Part shown: positions 8,259 through 18,183 of the stretch, in pieces
How the letters are laid out: every line of letters starts with the position of its first letter
Numbering within the stretch: position 1 is the first letter of the stretch
Assembly (NCBI GenBank): GCA_965602855.1
Contig: CBFCZV010000005.1
Location: 1-64,000, forward strand
Direction of reading: 5' to 3'
DNA: 64,000 nucleotides
Source of the DNA: LH-M37 sp965602855
Lineage (GTDB): Bacteria > Pseudomonadota > Gammaproteobacteria > SZUA-229
The notes under the pieces: generated by a model
What the model was told of the DNA's origin: nothing
The model's input: only the letters and a program-made list of their open reading frames with translations
Database searches by the model: none
Made by a program: the position numbers and the translations under genes

Positions 8259-9167
8259 ATGCACGTCACATTAAGACAACTTGAAGTATTTGCCGCTGTA
8301 GCCAGCCATGAAAGCTTTACCCGAGCGGCTGAAGCCTTACATCTGAGCCAGCCGGGTGTCTCCATGCAGATAAAACAGCTGGAGAGCAGTATCGGTTTGC
8401 CTCTGTTCGAACACGTCGGCAAAAAGATTTTTTTGACCGATGCAGGTCGGGAAATGTTTGTCTACAGTCAGGGCATCAGCCATATGCTGGATGAAGCTGA
8501 AGATGTACTGGAAACACTAAAAGGTGTACAGAGCGGAAAATTGGCTATTTCTGTGGCCACCACAGCCAGTCATTTTGCTACTCGCCTGCTGGCTGCTTTT
8601 TCACATCGTTATGAAGGTGTGACTCTTAGTCTGGATATTACTAACAGGGAAAGTCTACGTCGTCAGTTGGAAAATAATGAGCCAGATCTGGTTATTATGG
8701 GGCAACCGCCAGAAGGTCTGGATGTGGAATCTGAGACCTTTATGGAAAATCCATTGGTGATGATCGCGCCCGCAAATCATGAGCTAGTTGGAGAGAAGAA
8801 TATACCGCTTTCAAGATTTGAAGATGAGCATTTTGTCGTGCGCGAATTAGGTTCTGGTACACGTGATGCGGTACAGCGCTCATTTGATGAACGTGGTGTG
8901 AGTTTTCATACGGGCATTGAGATGACCAGTAATGAAGCCATCAAGCAGGCGGTTGAGGCGGGTTTGGGGCTGGGTATTGTTTCTATACATACTCTGGAGC
9001 TGGAGCTGGAGACAAAAAGGCTGGCAATACTGGATGTTGAAGATTTCCCGATTCAACGTTACTGGTATATTTTGCAGCGTAAGGGCAAGCGTTTATCGCC
9101 AGTGGCGAAGGCTTTTAAAGAGTTTGTACTCAATGAGTCATCAAAATTTATTCGTTTTCCTGAATAG
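8259..9167 (+). CDS. cbbR: LysR-family transcriptional regulator CbbR
   Basis: CbbR activates Calvin-cycle genes in response to metabolites such as RuBP, PEP or NADPH. The protein begins with a classic LysR winged-helix domain (LRQLEVFAAVASHESFTRAA, then LSQPGVSMQIKQLE) followed by a periplasmic-binding-like effector domain (about residues 90-290). I chose ATG 8259 rather than the upstream TTG at 8232, because LysR proteins start a few residues before the first helix. It is transcribed divergently from cbbL, the standard arrangement. The binding sites probably lie in the shared 258-bp gap. Confidence 0.93.
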   Translation: MHVTLRQLEVFAAVASHESFTRAAEALHLSQPGVSMQIKQLESSIGLPLFEHVGKKIFLTDAGREMFVYSQGISHMLDEAEDVLETLKGVQSGKLAISVATTASHFATRLLAAFSHRYEGVTLSLDITNRESLRRQLENNEPDLVIMGQPPEGLDVESETFMENPLVMIAPANHELVGEKNIPLSRFEDEHFVVRELGSGTRDAVQRSFDERGVSFHTGIEMTSNEAIKQAVEAGLGLGIVSIHTLELELETKRLAILDVEDFPIQRYWYILQRKGKRLSPVAKAFKEFVLNESSKFIRFPE

Positions 9168-9405
9168 CGTCTGGTTATTTGCTTTGAGCTGTATTTGACT
9201 GGTTGATGTGCCTAAGCTGCTGTTTATCTGAATTCTCAGAAATAAGTGCCTGTTTTATCCAGTTAGTGCTTTATGTTAGTGTGGATATTTGTTAAATATA
9301 GTCTGTTTTGTGTCGATTCGAATAGTCTGAATGGATCTGTGTCTGATTCAGATTGAGTATAAATTGTATTTGTTACTGGCCGTCGCCAGTTGAAGGGGTT
9401 TTCCG

Positions 9406-12400
9406 TTGAAGTCACGTCAAATTTTTCGTCAGTACCTGTCCTGTTTTAGTCTGGTTTTCATTTCCGGTCTGTTAGTAGCTAATGTAGCGCAGGCTGCGGT
9501 TTCACTAGAACGCACTATCAAGGCGGATGGTAAGAATATTCGTTTTGAGAATGTAGCGTCAATGGCGGTCAACCAGGAGGGAAATCTGCTAATCGTCGAT
9601 TCTGAACTGGGTGTCGTTACCTTGTTTAAGGGTAAAAAATTCGCTTTTTACCCATTGGCTGGTGAGGGCAAGGTTTTTTCTTCAAAAAGTACCAATGGTG
9701 TAGTGTACAAAGATAAAGCCAGCTTGATCGTTGGTAATCGGGGTGATGACTCAATTTCCGAAATTGGCTTAAAAGGCGAGCTGATCAGAAAGCTGGTTAC
9801 AGGCGGTAGTGATGAAGGTCAGTTGAGTAATCCGGGTGGCATTGCATGGTCAGCCAATCGTCGTTTATACGTGGCTAATACGGGTAATGAACGAGTTTCA
9901 ATTTTCGGTGATGATGGCGTTTTCATTCAGTCTATTAAAGGACAAAATGGCGCTAGCTTTGAACCAGCACAGGTTTTTGTTGATGCTCAGGAAAGAATTT
10001 ATGTGCTGGAAACCCGCGATGATGGCATCGTTTCGGTGTTCAAGCATGATGGCACTTTGATCAAGCGTCTAAGTGCGGATAATATCAAAAAAATCACTGG
10101 TAGCTCTCCTGAGCTGGCAGCAATGACTATCGATAACAGTGGTCTGATTTATCTTGCTGATAATGACAGTGGACGTGTTTATCAGATTAACTGGGAGACG
10201 AGAAAGCTGCTGACTTCCTTTGGTAGTCGAGGCAAGCAGCGCGGCCAATTTCAGGAGATTACCAGTTTAGCGGTTTTACCTGATGGACAGGTTGCTGTTG
10301 CTGATAGTGGTAATAAAAAAATAGAGATTTATCGTTTGCCTGCTAGCGGCCGTCAGGCTCTGGTGCAAAAGCGTTTGCCAACGGTTGGTTATGATCGTGC
10401 GATTAAAATGCAGTGCAATGCTGCATATCGCTTGCAGGGCGGAAGCTCACTGTGTCTCGATGCGGATAATAGAAAAGTAGGTATTTATAATAAATCTGGG
10501 CGCTTGCAAAAAGCATTTAAAGGCGCGTTTAATAATCCATCAACGGCTTCTGTAGACGATCAGGATGTCGTTATTCTGGATGGTGATTCACTCAAGATTT
10601 ATAAACTGGATGGCGGCCTACGTTACAGCTCTGCCAGTTCGGGTAGTGATGAAGGGCAGCTTGATTCTCCAAAAGGCGTTTTCTTTCGAGACGATAAAAT
10701 TTATGTAGCTGATACGGGCAATCAGCGAATTCAGGTTTTTTCCAAAGATGGTATTTTTCTGGAGCATATAAGTAATCCAGAAAAAGGTCGTAAGTTGTTC
10801 GATGAACCATCACGGGTTGTGGTTGACAAAAACAATAATATGTATGTGCAGGAGGATGAGTCAAAGCAGATTCTGGTATTTGCTCCAGATCGAAAATTAC
10901 TGTATCGAATAGATGGTAAAGATGGAAGTTCATCGGGTTTTCAATCCATTCACGATATAGCGGTTGATGCAGATAATAATCTATATGTGCTTGCTGCTAT
11001 TGATGGCAATGAAGCTACCATACATGTATATAACGGACCTAATAAAGTGATTCCTATGGGTGCATCTGGCAGTCAGGGTTCGGGCATGCAGGCACCAGTT
11101 CAGCTTTCAATAGCGCCAGCACGAAAAACAATTGTTAGTGTGTACGATAAGGAGAGAAAAGCATTACTCAATTATAAGTACATGCAATTGCCGGCCAAAC
11201 TGGGCGGTCTGACTGTTGAAGGTGCCATTAAGCAAACACGGTTGTCGTGGCAGAAAGTGCCGGGTAGTTATATTAGTCGCTACAAAATTTATGGCGCACC
11301 TGATAAAAATTCTGAATTTAAATACCTTGCAGATGTTGATAGTACCAATGCGTTGATAAAACATAAGAAGTCAGCAAAGAATTTTTATTACAGAGTGAGT
11401 GCTGTGAGTGGCTTTGGTGTAGAAGGTGAGCAGTCAAATATTCGAGAAGATGATTTCCAGATTGGTTACGCGTCTTATCTGAAAAAGGATTATGCAAAAG
11501 CTGAATCAGTATTTGCTCAGTCTTATCAGGATGATAATAGCAATGGTGAAGTGCTTAAATATCTTGGCCTGGCTTCTATGGAGCTGGGAAAAATTGAAGC
11601 GGCAGTTGGCTACTTTCGTGAGCTGGCCATACAGCCGGGTTTCGAAGTTGAAGGCCTGAATTATCAGATTAAAGCTCTGGTTGGTATTAAAGATTATGTT
11701 GCTGCAAAAGCAGTGGTTGATAAAGTGATTGCCGATAACACCGCCAGTATCGATACTATTGTCTATTGCGGTGAACTAAGTCTGATCATGGGAGATGCCA
11801 TTGGTGCAGTGACCTGCCTGGAGCAGGCACTGGAAAAAGATAAGAAAAATGCAAAAGCACATTTCCTTATGGGTAAGGCGTACCTTAAATTGGGCATTGT
11901 TGATAAGGGCATGGCCGAATTTAAAACAGCCATCAAAATTAATCCCAGAGATGCGGACCTCTGGTATCAGAATGGTATGGTTTACAAGGAGATGAAGAAA
12001 TATAAGGGCGCGGGTGCCAGTTTTCGTAATGCGCTCAAGTTGAATCCTAACTTTAGTGAAGCACGACTGGCGTTAGCGGTAACGCATCTTGAACAAAAGC
12101 AGTATGACGAAGTTAAAAATATTGCGATCAAGTTGTCAGGCAATAAAGACACTGCGGCGCAAGGTCAGTATTTATTAGGTATTACTGCACTGGCGAGAAA
12201 TCAGGATGGTCAGGCTTTGCTGTCTTTGACCAAATCTACGCGTGCTGACCCCTCCAATGCAGTGGCATGGCTGGCTTTGGTAGACGTATATATCAAAATG
12301 AAGCAGGACGAAAAAGTGCGTGATGCTTTGGTGAGTGCCGTTAAAGGTGATGAGACATCGTTTGATGCGGCCTATCGTCTGGGTGAGCTGGATTTTGATG

Positions 12401-14388
12401 CGAAGAATTATGTAGAAGCAGCTTCGAGTTTGAAAATAGCAGCCAACCTCAAGCCTGATCATTATGGGGCCAGATATAAACTGGCTTATGCGCAATACCG
12501 TTCGGGTGAATATCATCAGGCAGGTAATCATATTGCGGCAGCGGTGAAGTTACAGTCTAAAAATTATGCACCTCTGGCTTTGCAGGCGAGCATTGCTAAC
12601 AGGCAGGGTAAAACGGGTAAGGCGATTGACCTGATTAAGCGTGCAATGAACTTAAAGAAAAATTCCGCGAGCCTGTATACAACGCTGGGTGCTTTTTATG
12701 CTGAGAACACTATGTTCGATCAGGCAAAAGCCGCTCTGGATAAAGCCTCAACACTGGATACCAGTTCTGCTAAACCTTATGTGCTTTTGGGTGCGCTTTA
12801 TTCCAAGCGCCGCTTATTTGATCAATCGATCAAGGCTTATGATAAAGCAGTTAAATTGAATCCAAGCCCCGAAAACCAGCAGGCACTGGAAGCGGCTTAT
12901 GCCGAGAAGAAAAAGTCCATGGACTTTGGTTCCAATGCTCCTCAGCTGGCGCTTAATGATTTACGTTTGGATAAAATTTTCTCGGCGGCGTACAAACAGT
13001 ACAGCAAGAAGCCCATTGGTTACGTAAATGTGCAGAACATCAGTAAGCAGAATTACAATAATTTGAAACTGACCTTTAGCGTCAAAGGTTATATGGATTT
13101 CCCATCGAGCAAAGAAATCCCAGTGTTGAATGCAGGCAGTACCCTGAAAGTGCCTCTGTTCGCAACCTTTAACAACAAGGTGCTGGAAATCGATGAGGAT
13201 ACTGGTGTACAGACTGAGGTGGCGGTTAAATATACTCGTGATGGTCGTAGTGATTCGATCAACGTAACACAACCTATGACGATTTATGGCAAGAATGCCA
13301 TTGTCTGGGGACAACCTAATATGGTGGGTTCATTTGTGACACCCAAGGATGACACTTTACGTGATTTTGTGAGGGAGGCGTTCAATGAAAACAAGCCGAA
13401 GGCTGATATTATCAATCGTTCCCTGTTGACGGCGATGACCATGTTCGATGTCTTTACAGCACACGGTATCCGCTATGTAGTTGATCCCAATAGCCCGTAT
13501 TCAAACCTGTCGGAAACCAGCGTTGATTATGTGCAGTTCAGTCGCGAGACGCTGAAATTTAAGAGCGGTGATTGCGATGACCTTTCCGTATTGATGAGCA
13601 CGGCGCTGGAGAATTTGGGTGTCGAAACGGCCATCCTGGATGTGCCCGGGCATTTGTTGATGATGTTCAATACCGGTGTGCCACAGGCTGAGCGCCATCA
13701 AATAAGTGCTAACGATGAATTGCTGGTTATTCGCAAGGGCGAAGTCTGGATTGCTGTTGAAGCCACTATGATTGGTACCACTTTCCTCGAGGCCTGGTCG
13801 GAAGGTTCAAGAAAATACCATGAACATGCATCGAAGAAAAAGCTAAAAGTTATTCCTATGCGGATGGCATGGAGTGAATATGCCCCTGTGACATTGAAGC
13901 CCGCCGGGTATACACTGGTTGTACCAGATAAGTCGCAAGTTTCACCGATTGTTGATCGCGAGAAGAATTTGTTGCTGAAGAAGAGTCTGGATAGTCTGGT
14001 AGCGCCTTATCGTGCGATGGTTGAGATGGATCCATCGAATACAAAAGCGCGTATGCAGGTGGCGATTATTTATGCCAAGTATGGGCTATATAGAACGGCA
14101 AACAGGGAGTTTGATGCGGTGCTGGATGTGGACCCTGATAATAGTGCGGTTTATAACAATCGCGGTAATATCTATTTTGATAAGCAGGATTTCGAGCGGG
14201 CTATTGAAAGTTATGCCTATGCTGAGCAGCTTGCTTCCAATGATGCCGGGGTTAAGATGAACTTATCGATGGCGCATTACAAGTTGGGGGATTTACAGAT
14301 GGCAAACAGCAAGTATAAGGAAGCGCGAAGAATTGATGATGGGGTCAGTAAGAAGTATGCTGGCTTTATTAAGTTGTTAAGTCAGTGA
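9406..14388 (+). CDS. Giant exported protein: NHL propeller, TPR array and transglutaminase-like domain
   Basis: A 1660-aa protein beginning with a signal peptide (cleavage likely after VAQA, about residue 31). It has NHL-type beta-propeller repeats (about 50-315 and 410-545, e.g. LYVANTGNERVSIF) and a fibronectin-III-like segment (about 605-680). A long TPR array follows (about 685-1168), then a beta-rich segment (about 1205-1305). A transglutaminase-like region contains SGDCDDLSVL (Cys1390) and GHLLMMFN (His1416), and C-terminal TPRs run to the end. The start is a TTG preceded by AAGGGG. The layout suggests a periplasmic or envelope scaffold with possible thiol peptidase or cross-linking activity. 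The function is unknown. The neighbouring small TPR protein may be a partner. Confidence 0.85.
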   Translation: MKSRQIFRQYLSCFSLVFISGLLVANVAQAAVSLERTIKADGKNIRFENVASMAVNQEGNLLIVDSELGVVTLFKGKKFAFYPLAGEGKVFSSKSTNGVVYKDKASLIVGNRGDDSISEIGLKGELIRKLVTGGSDEGQLSNPGGIAWSANRRLYVANTGNERVSIFGDDGVFIQSIKGQNGASFEPAQVFVDAQERIYVLETRDDGIVSVFKHDGTLIKRLSADNIKKITGSSPELAAMTIDNSGLIYLADNDSGRVYQINWETRKLLTSFGSRGKQRGQFQEITSLAVLPDGQVAVADSGNKKIEIYRLPASGRQALVQKRLPTVGYDRAIKMQCNAAYRLQGGSSLCLDADNRKVGIYNKSGRLQKAFKGAFNNPSTASVDDQDVVILDGDSLKIYKLDGGLRYSSASSGSDEGQLDSPKGVFFRDDKIYVADTGNQRIQVFSKDGIFLEHISNPEKGRKLFDEPSRVVVDKNNNMYVQEDESKQILVFAPDRKLLYRIDGKDGSSSGFQSIHDIAVDADNNLYVLAAIDGNEATIHVYNGPNKVIPMGASGSQGSGMQAPVQLSIAPARKTIVSVYDKERKALLNYKYMQLPAKLGGLTVEGAIKQTRLSWQKVPGSYISRYKIYGAPDKNSEFKYLADVDSTNALIKHKKSAKNFYYRVSAVSGFGVEGEQSNIREDDFQIGYASYLKKDYAKAESVFAQSYQDDNSNGEVLKYLGLASMELGKIEAAVGYFRELAIQPGFEVEGLNYQIKALVGIKDYVAAKAVVDKVIADNTASIDTIVYCGELSLIMGDAIGAVTCLEQALEKDKKNAKAHFLMGKAYLKLGIVDKGMAEFKTAIKINPRDADLWYQNGMVYKEMKKYKGAGASFRNALKLNPNFSEARLALAVTHLEQKQYDEVKNIAIKLSGNKDTAAQGQYLLGITALARNQDGQALLSLTKSTRADPSNAVAWLALVDVYIKMKQDEKVRDALVSAVKGDETSFDAAYRLGELDFDAKNYVEAASSLKIAANLKPDHYGARYKLAYAQYRSGEYHQAGNHIAAAVKLQSKNYAPLALQASIANRQGKTGKAIDLIKRAMNLKKNSASLYTTLGAFYAENTMFDQAKAALDKASTLDTSSAKPYVLLGALYSKRRLFDQSIKAYDKAVKLNPSPENQQALEAAYAEKKKSMDFGSNAPQLALNDLRLDKIFSAAYKQYSKKPIGYVNVQNISKQNYNNLKLTFSVKGYMDFPSSKEIPVLNAGSTLKVPLFATFNNKVLEIDEDTGVQTEVAVKYTRDGRSDSINVTQPMTIYGKNAIVWGQPNMVGSFVTPKDDTLRDFVREAFNENKPKADIINRSLLTAMTMFDVFTAHGIRYVVDPNSPYSNLSETSVDYVQFSRETLKFKSGDCDDLSVLMSTALENLGVETAILDVPGHLLMMFNTGVPQAERHQISANDELLVIRKGEVWIAVEATMIGTTFLEAWSEGSRKYHEHASKKKLKVIPMRMAWSEYAPVTLKPAGYTLVVPDKSQVSPIVDREKNLLLKKSLDSLVAPYRAMVEMDPSNTKARMQVAIIYAKYGLYRTANREFDAVLDVDPDNSAVYNNRGNIYFDKQDFERAIESYAYAEQLASNDAGVKMNLSMAHYKLGDLQMANSKYKEARRIDDGVSKKYAGFIKLLSQ

Positions 14389-14479
14389 TTTTAGACCGTT
14401 GGGTAGGTATGGATTTTATTGAGAGTTTTCTATGTGGTATAAATGGGTTCAGTGAGAACGTAAGTTCGGGGGTGTTGTG

Positions 14480-15028
14480 ATGAAAAAAATTACAGTTATA
14501 TTAATGATGATGTTTTGTCTGCCGGCGTTATCCGTCGCCGCGGAACAGGTGACAAAAAAATCGAATGTTGTTGTGCAGAAAGAGCAGAAAAGTGTGTTTA
14601 AAGGTCTGTTGTATAGGGTGTGGGGAAAATTGCGTACTTTGAGTCCTAGAATGGCCAAGCGTAATCATAGCCGTTCAGTGACTGCTGGAGTGCGTGGCGC
14701 TGAAACAACAGACAGCCTGATAGATCCTTACTGGAAAGGCGATAAAACCGATGATCCGGAATACGTTAAGGAATTAACCGCATTTCATAAGGCGCATCAA
14801 TTGGCCGAGAACGGTGATTTGCCCGCTGCAGTGAAGGCGTTTTCTTCATTTATCGATGATCACGGTGACAGTGATCTCAAAGCCAATGCTCAATTTGCCA
14901 TGGGTATTAGTTATGGTGGAATGGGACAGGTGAAGTCGAGTGTGAACACACTGCGTACTTTTGTAAAAGAGAATCCTACCCACCCTATGGCGGCTGATGC
15001 TAAACAGGTAATTGCTGAATTACAGTAA
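14480..15028 (+). CDS. Small exported TPR-like protein
   Basis: A 182-aa protein with an N-terminal signal peptide (residues 1-22, ending VAAE). The basic central region is followed by two or three TPR-like helical pairs (about residues 95-180, including FAMGISYGGMGQ), similar to YbgF/CpoB C-terminal repeats. I use ATG 14480 rather than the overlapping GTG at 14477. It lies 91 bp after the giant TPR protein on the same strand and ends at a clear terminator, so the two probably form one unit. The function is unknown. An envelope role is inferred. Confidence 0.75.
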   Translation: MKKITVILMMMFCLPALSVAAEQVTKKSNVVVQKEQKSVFKGLLYRVWGKLRTLSPRMAKRNHSRSVTAGVRGAETTDSLIDPYWKGDKTDDPEYVKELTAFHKAHQLAENGDLPAAVKAFSSFIDDHGDSDLKANAQFAMGISYGGMGQVKSSVNTLRTFVKENPTHPMAADAKQVIAELQ

Positions 15029-15046
15029 TTATTGAGGCAGCTTATT

Positions 15047-15078
15047 AGCCAGAGCGTTATCAATGCTCTGGCTTTTTT
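15047..15078 (+). terminator. Rho-independent terminator
   Basis: A perfect 9-bp stem (AGCCAGAGC, 15047-15055, with 15065-15073) is followed by six T residues. It ends the giant-protein/TPR unit. The GTG at 15079 abuts it, which argues for the later ATG as the rluA start. Confidence 0.9.
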
Positions 15079-15093
15079 GTGGCTGAGTGTTTT

Positions 15094-15714
15094 ATGTCAC
15101 TAGAAATTATTTATCAGGATGACTATCTGATTGCGGTTAATAAACCGAGTGGTTTATTGTCGGTGCCCGGTTTGGGTGGAGACAATCAGGACTCGGTCGC
15201 CACACGCATGCTGGCGATAAATCCCGAAGTAAAAATTGTGCATCGGCTCGATTGTCTTACTTCCGGCATTATGCTGCTGGCTGTGGGTATTAAAATGCAG
15301 CGTGAATTGAGCCGACAATTTCATGATCGAAAGATAAATAAACAATATGTTGCTGTAGTGCGTGGTGTTGTTAGTGAGCATCAAGGGCTTATTGAGATAC
15401 CGATGAGAGGTGATCCTGATGATCGGCCACGTCAGATTGTTGATTATCAGCAGGGAAAAGAATCAACCACTCAGTGGGAAGTTATCGCTGTTGAAGCTGA
15501 TCGAACGCGTTTATCATTGAAGCCGATTACCGGGCGTACGCACCAGCTTCGGATTCACTGCATCGCTATCGGGCATATTATTGTTGGTGATACTTTGTAC
15601 GGTGATGACAGGGAAAAACAGGAGCAAAGAATGTTGCTGCATGCAGAAACTATAGATTTATTTCACCCGGCGACAGGTGCAGCAATGAGTTTAACTGCTC
15701 CCTGTGGTTTTTAG
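15094..15714 (+). CDS. rluA: RluA-family RNA pseudouridine synthase
   Basis: This enzyme isomerises uridine to pseudouridine in RNA. RluA itself modifies 23S rRNA U746 and tRNA U32. The 206-aa length is near that of RluA, and the protein lacks the N-terminal S4 domain of RluC/RluD. The catalytic motif VHRLDCLTSG and the conserved ITGRTHQLRIH are present. ATG 15094 is chosen because the in-frame GTG at 15079 abuts the preceding terminator. It is convergent with gspB, separated by 7 bp. The family is certain; the exact substrate is likely but not proven. Confidence 0.88.
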   Translation: MSLEIIYQDDYLIAVNKPSGLLSVPGLGGDNQDSVATRMLAINPEVKIVHRLDCLTSGIMLLAVGIKMQRELSRQFHDRKINKQYVAVVRGVVSEHQGLIEIPMRGDPDDRPRQIVDYQQGKESTTQWEVIAVEADRTRLSLKPITGRTHQLRIHCIAIGHIIVGDTLYGDDREKQEQRMLLHAETIDLFHPATGAAMSLTAPCGF

Positions 15715-15721
15715 GGCGCCT

Positions 15722-16366
15722 CTAAGGATTGCCCCATCCAGATAACACGCTGGTGCTAAACAGGTGACCACGAAAATCAAAAATTGCGCCATTACGGGTG
15801 ATTTCTACCAGTACTAAATCATAGCCAACGGCGTCACCTTCTTCCATAAAACGATCATTGATCACCAGACTTCGTTGCATGGGTGCGCTGGAATAGACGT
15901 GCGCTGAAAAAATCATATCAGGAATTTGCTGGCGAATGTTGGCGGGCAATTCGTCGATAGTTACTAGTGGTTTTGAAATCTCTGGAGCAGTTATTTCTAT
16001 GCTGTTGTTATTTTGTTCTGATGTTGCTTGCTCAGAAACAGATGTGCTTACTGGCTGAGTTTCTATAACGATGGGTGCTGGGGATGGCGTGCTAATCACA
16101 GGGGCAATATTTTTTTCTATGGCTTCATGATTATTTATTTCAATATTGAGGCGGGGAGCAATATTTTGAGTGTCGGTCTCTGGTTTCAGAAAATAAATTA
16201 ATATAAAAATATTGAATGCCAGTACCGCAATCAGTATCCAGGGCCATAAGGCTCGTTTCTCCTGATGGTAGTTTAGCGCAGAAGAATGAATGGTCTGAAC
16301 ATTGGGTATTGAACCGTTGCCACGATCCTGTTCCGATTTTTTAAGTGCGTCGAGAATATAAGACAT
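15722..16366 (-). CDS. gspB: General secretion pathway protein B (GspB/ExeB-like)
   Basis: A 214-aa inner-membrane protein that works with GspA to position the type II secretion secretin through the cell wall. It starts with the recognisable SYILDALKKSEQDR segment, has one membrane helix (about residues 39-62), a variable Pro/Thr/Ser-rich periplasmic linker and a C-terminal GspB domain (about 140-214) with MQRSLVINDRFMEEGD. Its ATG overlaps the gspA stop (TAATG), so translation is coupled. No other gsp gene is present in the window. Confidence 0.87.
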   Translation of the reverse strand: MSYILDALKKSEQDRGNGSIPNVQTIHSSALNYHQEKRALWPWILIAVLAFNIFILIYFLKPETDTQNIAPRLNIEINNHEAIEKNIAPVISTPSPAPIVIETQPVSTSVSEQATSEQNNNSIEITAPEISKPLVTIDELPANIRQQIPDMIFSAHVYSSAPMQRSLVINDRFMEEGDAVGYDLVLVEITRNGAIFDFRGHLFSTSVLSGWGNP

Positions 16367-18084
16367 TAGTTTTCACCCTCTAGGCGCTTGTTAAGCAGCG
16401 GTGTTGGCTGTCCAATTTCAGTGTTGAGATGAATTAAGGTTAGCGGCCCGGCAATGCCATCTGGAATTAAGCCTTTGCTTTTCTGGAAGCGTTTTAGCAG
16501 TGCGACTAACTCTGCTGAATAAGTATCATAAATAGTTGGTGTATTGCTGTGGTTATACAGGCGGGTTAATTGTTGCCCCAGCCATTGAACCGCTTCGCCA
16601 TTGCTACCCGGTATAATTGTTTTCTGATAAAAAGGCGGTGCCTGCCATAATAAAGAGAACTCTCCATACCAGTGTTTTTCCAGCAGGCTGCTATTAACTT
16701 CTAGATTATCCGAACCTGTATTGAGTATGGCCTGATTGTTATCTAAATGATTGAGAACTATATGGGCTATTTTTCCATCATCATTGTATAGCTTGAGAAC
16801 CACGGGTCGATTGAGTTTGAGCAGGCTATTTAGATTGCCGCGATGATTGAAACAACTCAAGCCATGGGCGGGGTCATTACAGACGGATGCACTGGTTTCT
16901 TTTATGTAAGTGGGTTGCCAGTGCATGAGTAAGGTGTTGAAAGCGACTTCCTTATTTTTGGCTATTGCGGAGTCGATGAAATCCTTGATCGGATCTGATC
17001 TGGGTTTATCTGGATTTGTCTCAGGCGCAGTTGCTGTTATTGGCTCGAGTGCTTCGCTGCTGGCTTGAGTCAGGTCAGCTTCCTGCATTGGTAATTTTTC
17101 TGGGATTGTTTTAACCTGTGAGGCTGTGCTGTTATTGACCTTTATGTTTGCTGGTGTTTTAACTGCTGAGTCATTGAGTAAAATCACAGCCAGAGTTGTT
17201 GTAATGGCGATGATAGTGGCAATGGCGGCTATGCGTAGAATGCGCCCGAGTTTTGATTTATTTTGAACCTGTTTGAGTTCACCAAAAACTTCTTTTGCTG
17301 CGGTGGATAATGTTTTTGTATCAACCACGGGTTTATTTTGTACATAGGTGCCCAGCAGTGAGCGATCGCAGAGTACATTGAGTAAGCGAGGGATGCCTTT
17401 GCTCAGGCGATATAGTTGCGAAATAGTATGGTCGGGAAAAAGCTGGGCATTTTGTCCGGCGATGGCCAGACGGTGATTGATGTAGGCTTTAACTTCGTTG
17501 CGGGAAAGAGCGTTCAGGTGGAAGCGTGCAGTAATGCGCTGTGCCAGTTGTCGCATTTCCGGGCGTGATAAAATGTCGAGCAACTCGGGCTGTCCAAGAA
17601 TGATAATTTGCAGCAGCTTTCGTTGATTGGTTTCCAGGTTGGTTAGAAGCCGTAGTTGTTCCAGTACGGTATCATCCAGATTTTGCGCTTCATCGATAAT
17701 GAGTACTGTTTTTTCATTGCGAGCATTGGCTTCGATAAGAAAAACATTAATTCGGTCGATATAGGTTTTAATCGTATTGTTTTCAGCAGGGTACTCAATC
17801 TTGAGTTCATCGCAAATACTTTCCAGTAACTCAATGGCGGTGACTTTGGGATTAACGACCAGTGCGATATTGGTGTGTTCTGGTATCTGTTCCAGTAGGC
17901 AGCGGCAAACCGTGGTTTTACCGGTGCCAACTTCACCAGTGAGCAGAATGCAGCCGCCTTCACTATTGAGGCCATAAACAAGATGAGCGAGTGCTTCCCG
18001 GTGTTGTCCCGTCATGTAGAGATAGCGTGGATCAGGGGCGATGGAGAAGGGGGGCTCCTTGAAATTGAAATACGCGTTGTACAT
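16366..18084 (-). CDS. gspA: General secretion ATPase GspA/ExeA with peptidoglycan-binding domain
   Basis: A 572-aa protein with an N-terminal AAA ATPase of the ExeA type. It starts MYNAYFNFKEPPFSIAPDPR, with Walker A GEVGTGKTT at 50-58 and Walker B VLIIDEAQ near 127. A single membrane helix follows (about 283-308), then a periplasmic C39-peptidase-like region (about 375-480) and a C-terminal peptidoglycan-binding domain (about 490-555, including FQKSKGLIPDGIAGPLT). ExeA/GspA remodels or anchors peptidoglycan for secretin assembly. The gene is translationally coupled to gspB. MSHA and exosortase-associated ATPases are related alternatives, but the GspB partner favours GspA. Confidence 0.9.
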   Translation of the reverse strand: MYNAYFNFKEPPFSIAPDPRYLYMTGQHREALAHLVYGLNSEGGCILLTGEVGTGKTTVCRCLLEQIPEHTNIALVVNPKVTAIELLESICDELKIEYPAENNTIKTYIDRINVFLIEANARNEKTVLIIDEAQNLDDTVLEQLRLLTNLETNQRKLLQIIILGQPELLDILSRPEMRQLAQRITARFHLNALSRNEVKAYINHRLAIAGQNAQLFPDHTISQLYRLSKGIPRLLNVLCDRSLLGTYVQNKPVVDTKTLSTAAKEVFGELKQVQNKSKLGRILRIAAIATIIAITTTLAVILLNDSAVKTPANIKVNNSTASQVKTIPEKLPMQEADLTQASSEALEPITATAPETNPDKPRSDPIKDFIDSAIAKNKEVAFNTLLMHWQPTYIKETSASVCNDPAHGLSCFNHRGNLNSLLKLNRPVVLKLYNDDGKIAHIVLNHLDNNQAILNTGSDNLEVNSSLLEKHWYGEFSLLWQAPPFYQKTIIPGSNGEAVQWLGQQLTRLYNHSNTPTIYDTYSAELVALLKRFQKSKGLIPDGIAGPLTLIHLNTEIGQPTPLLNKRLEGEN

Positions 18085-18183
18085 GGGTGTCTGGTTCTGG
18101 CTATTGTGCAGGGCAATAACTATAACGGTTTAAAATTATAAAATCAGTATGATATTTGGTCCGTTTATTATTAGTAAAGTATG

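Noticed and set aside
202..9167. Carboxysome genes with the form I RuBisCO.
   Set aside because: No csoS or ccm gene is present; cbbQ/cbbO follow instead.
9836..10060. Internal alternative-frame ORFs within the giant exported protein.
   Set aside because: They lie within a continuous, well-supported reading frame and show no family features.
10592..10933. A 113-aa antisense ORF inside the giant protein gene.
   Set aside because: It is antisense to a supported coding region, has no recognisable domain and no clear ribosome-binding site.
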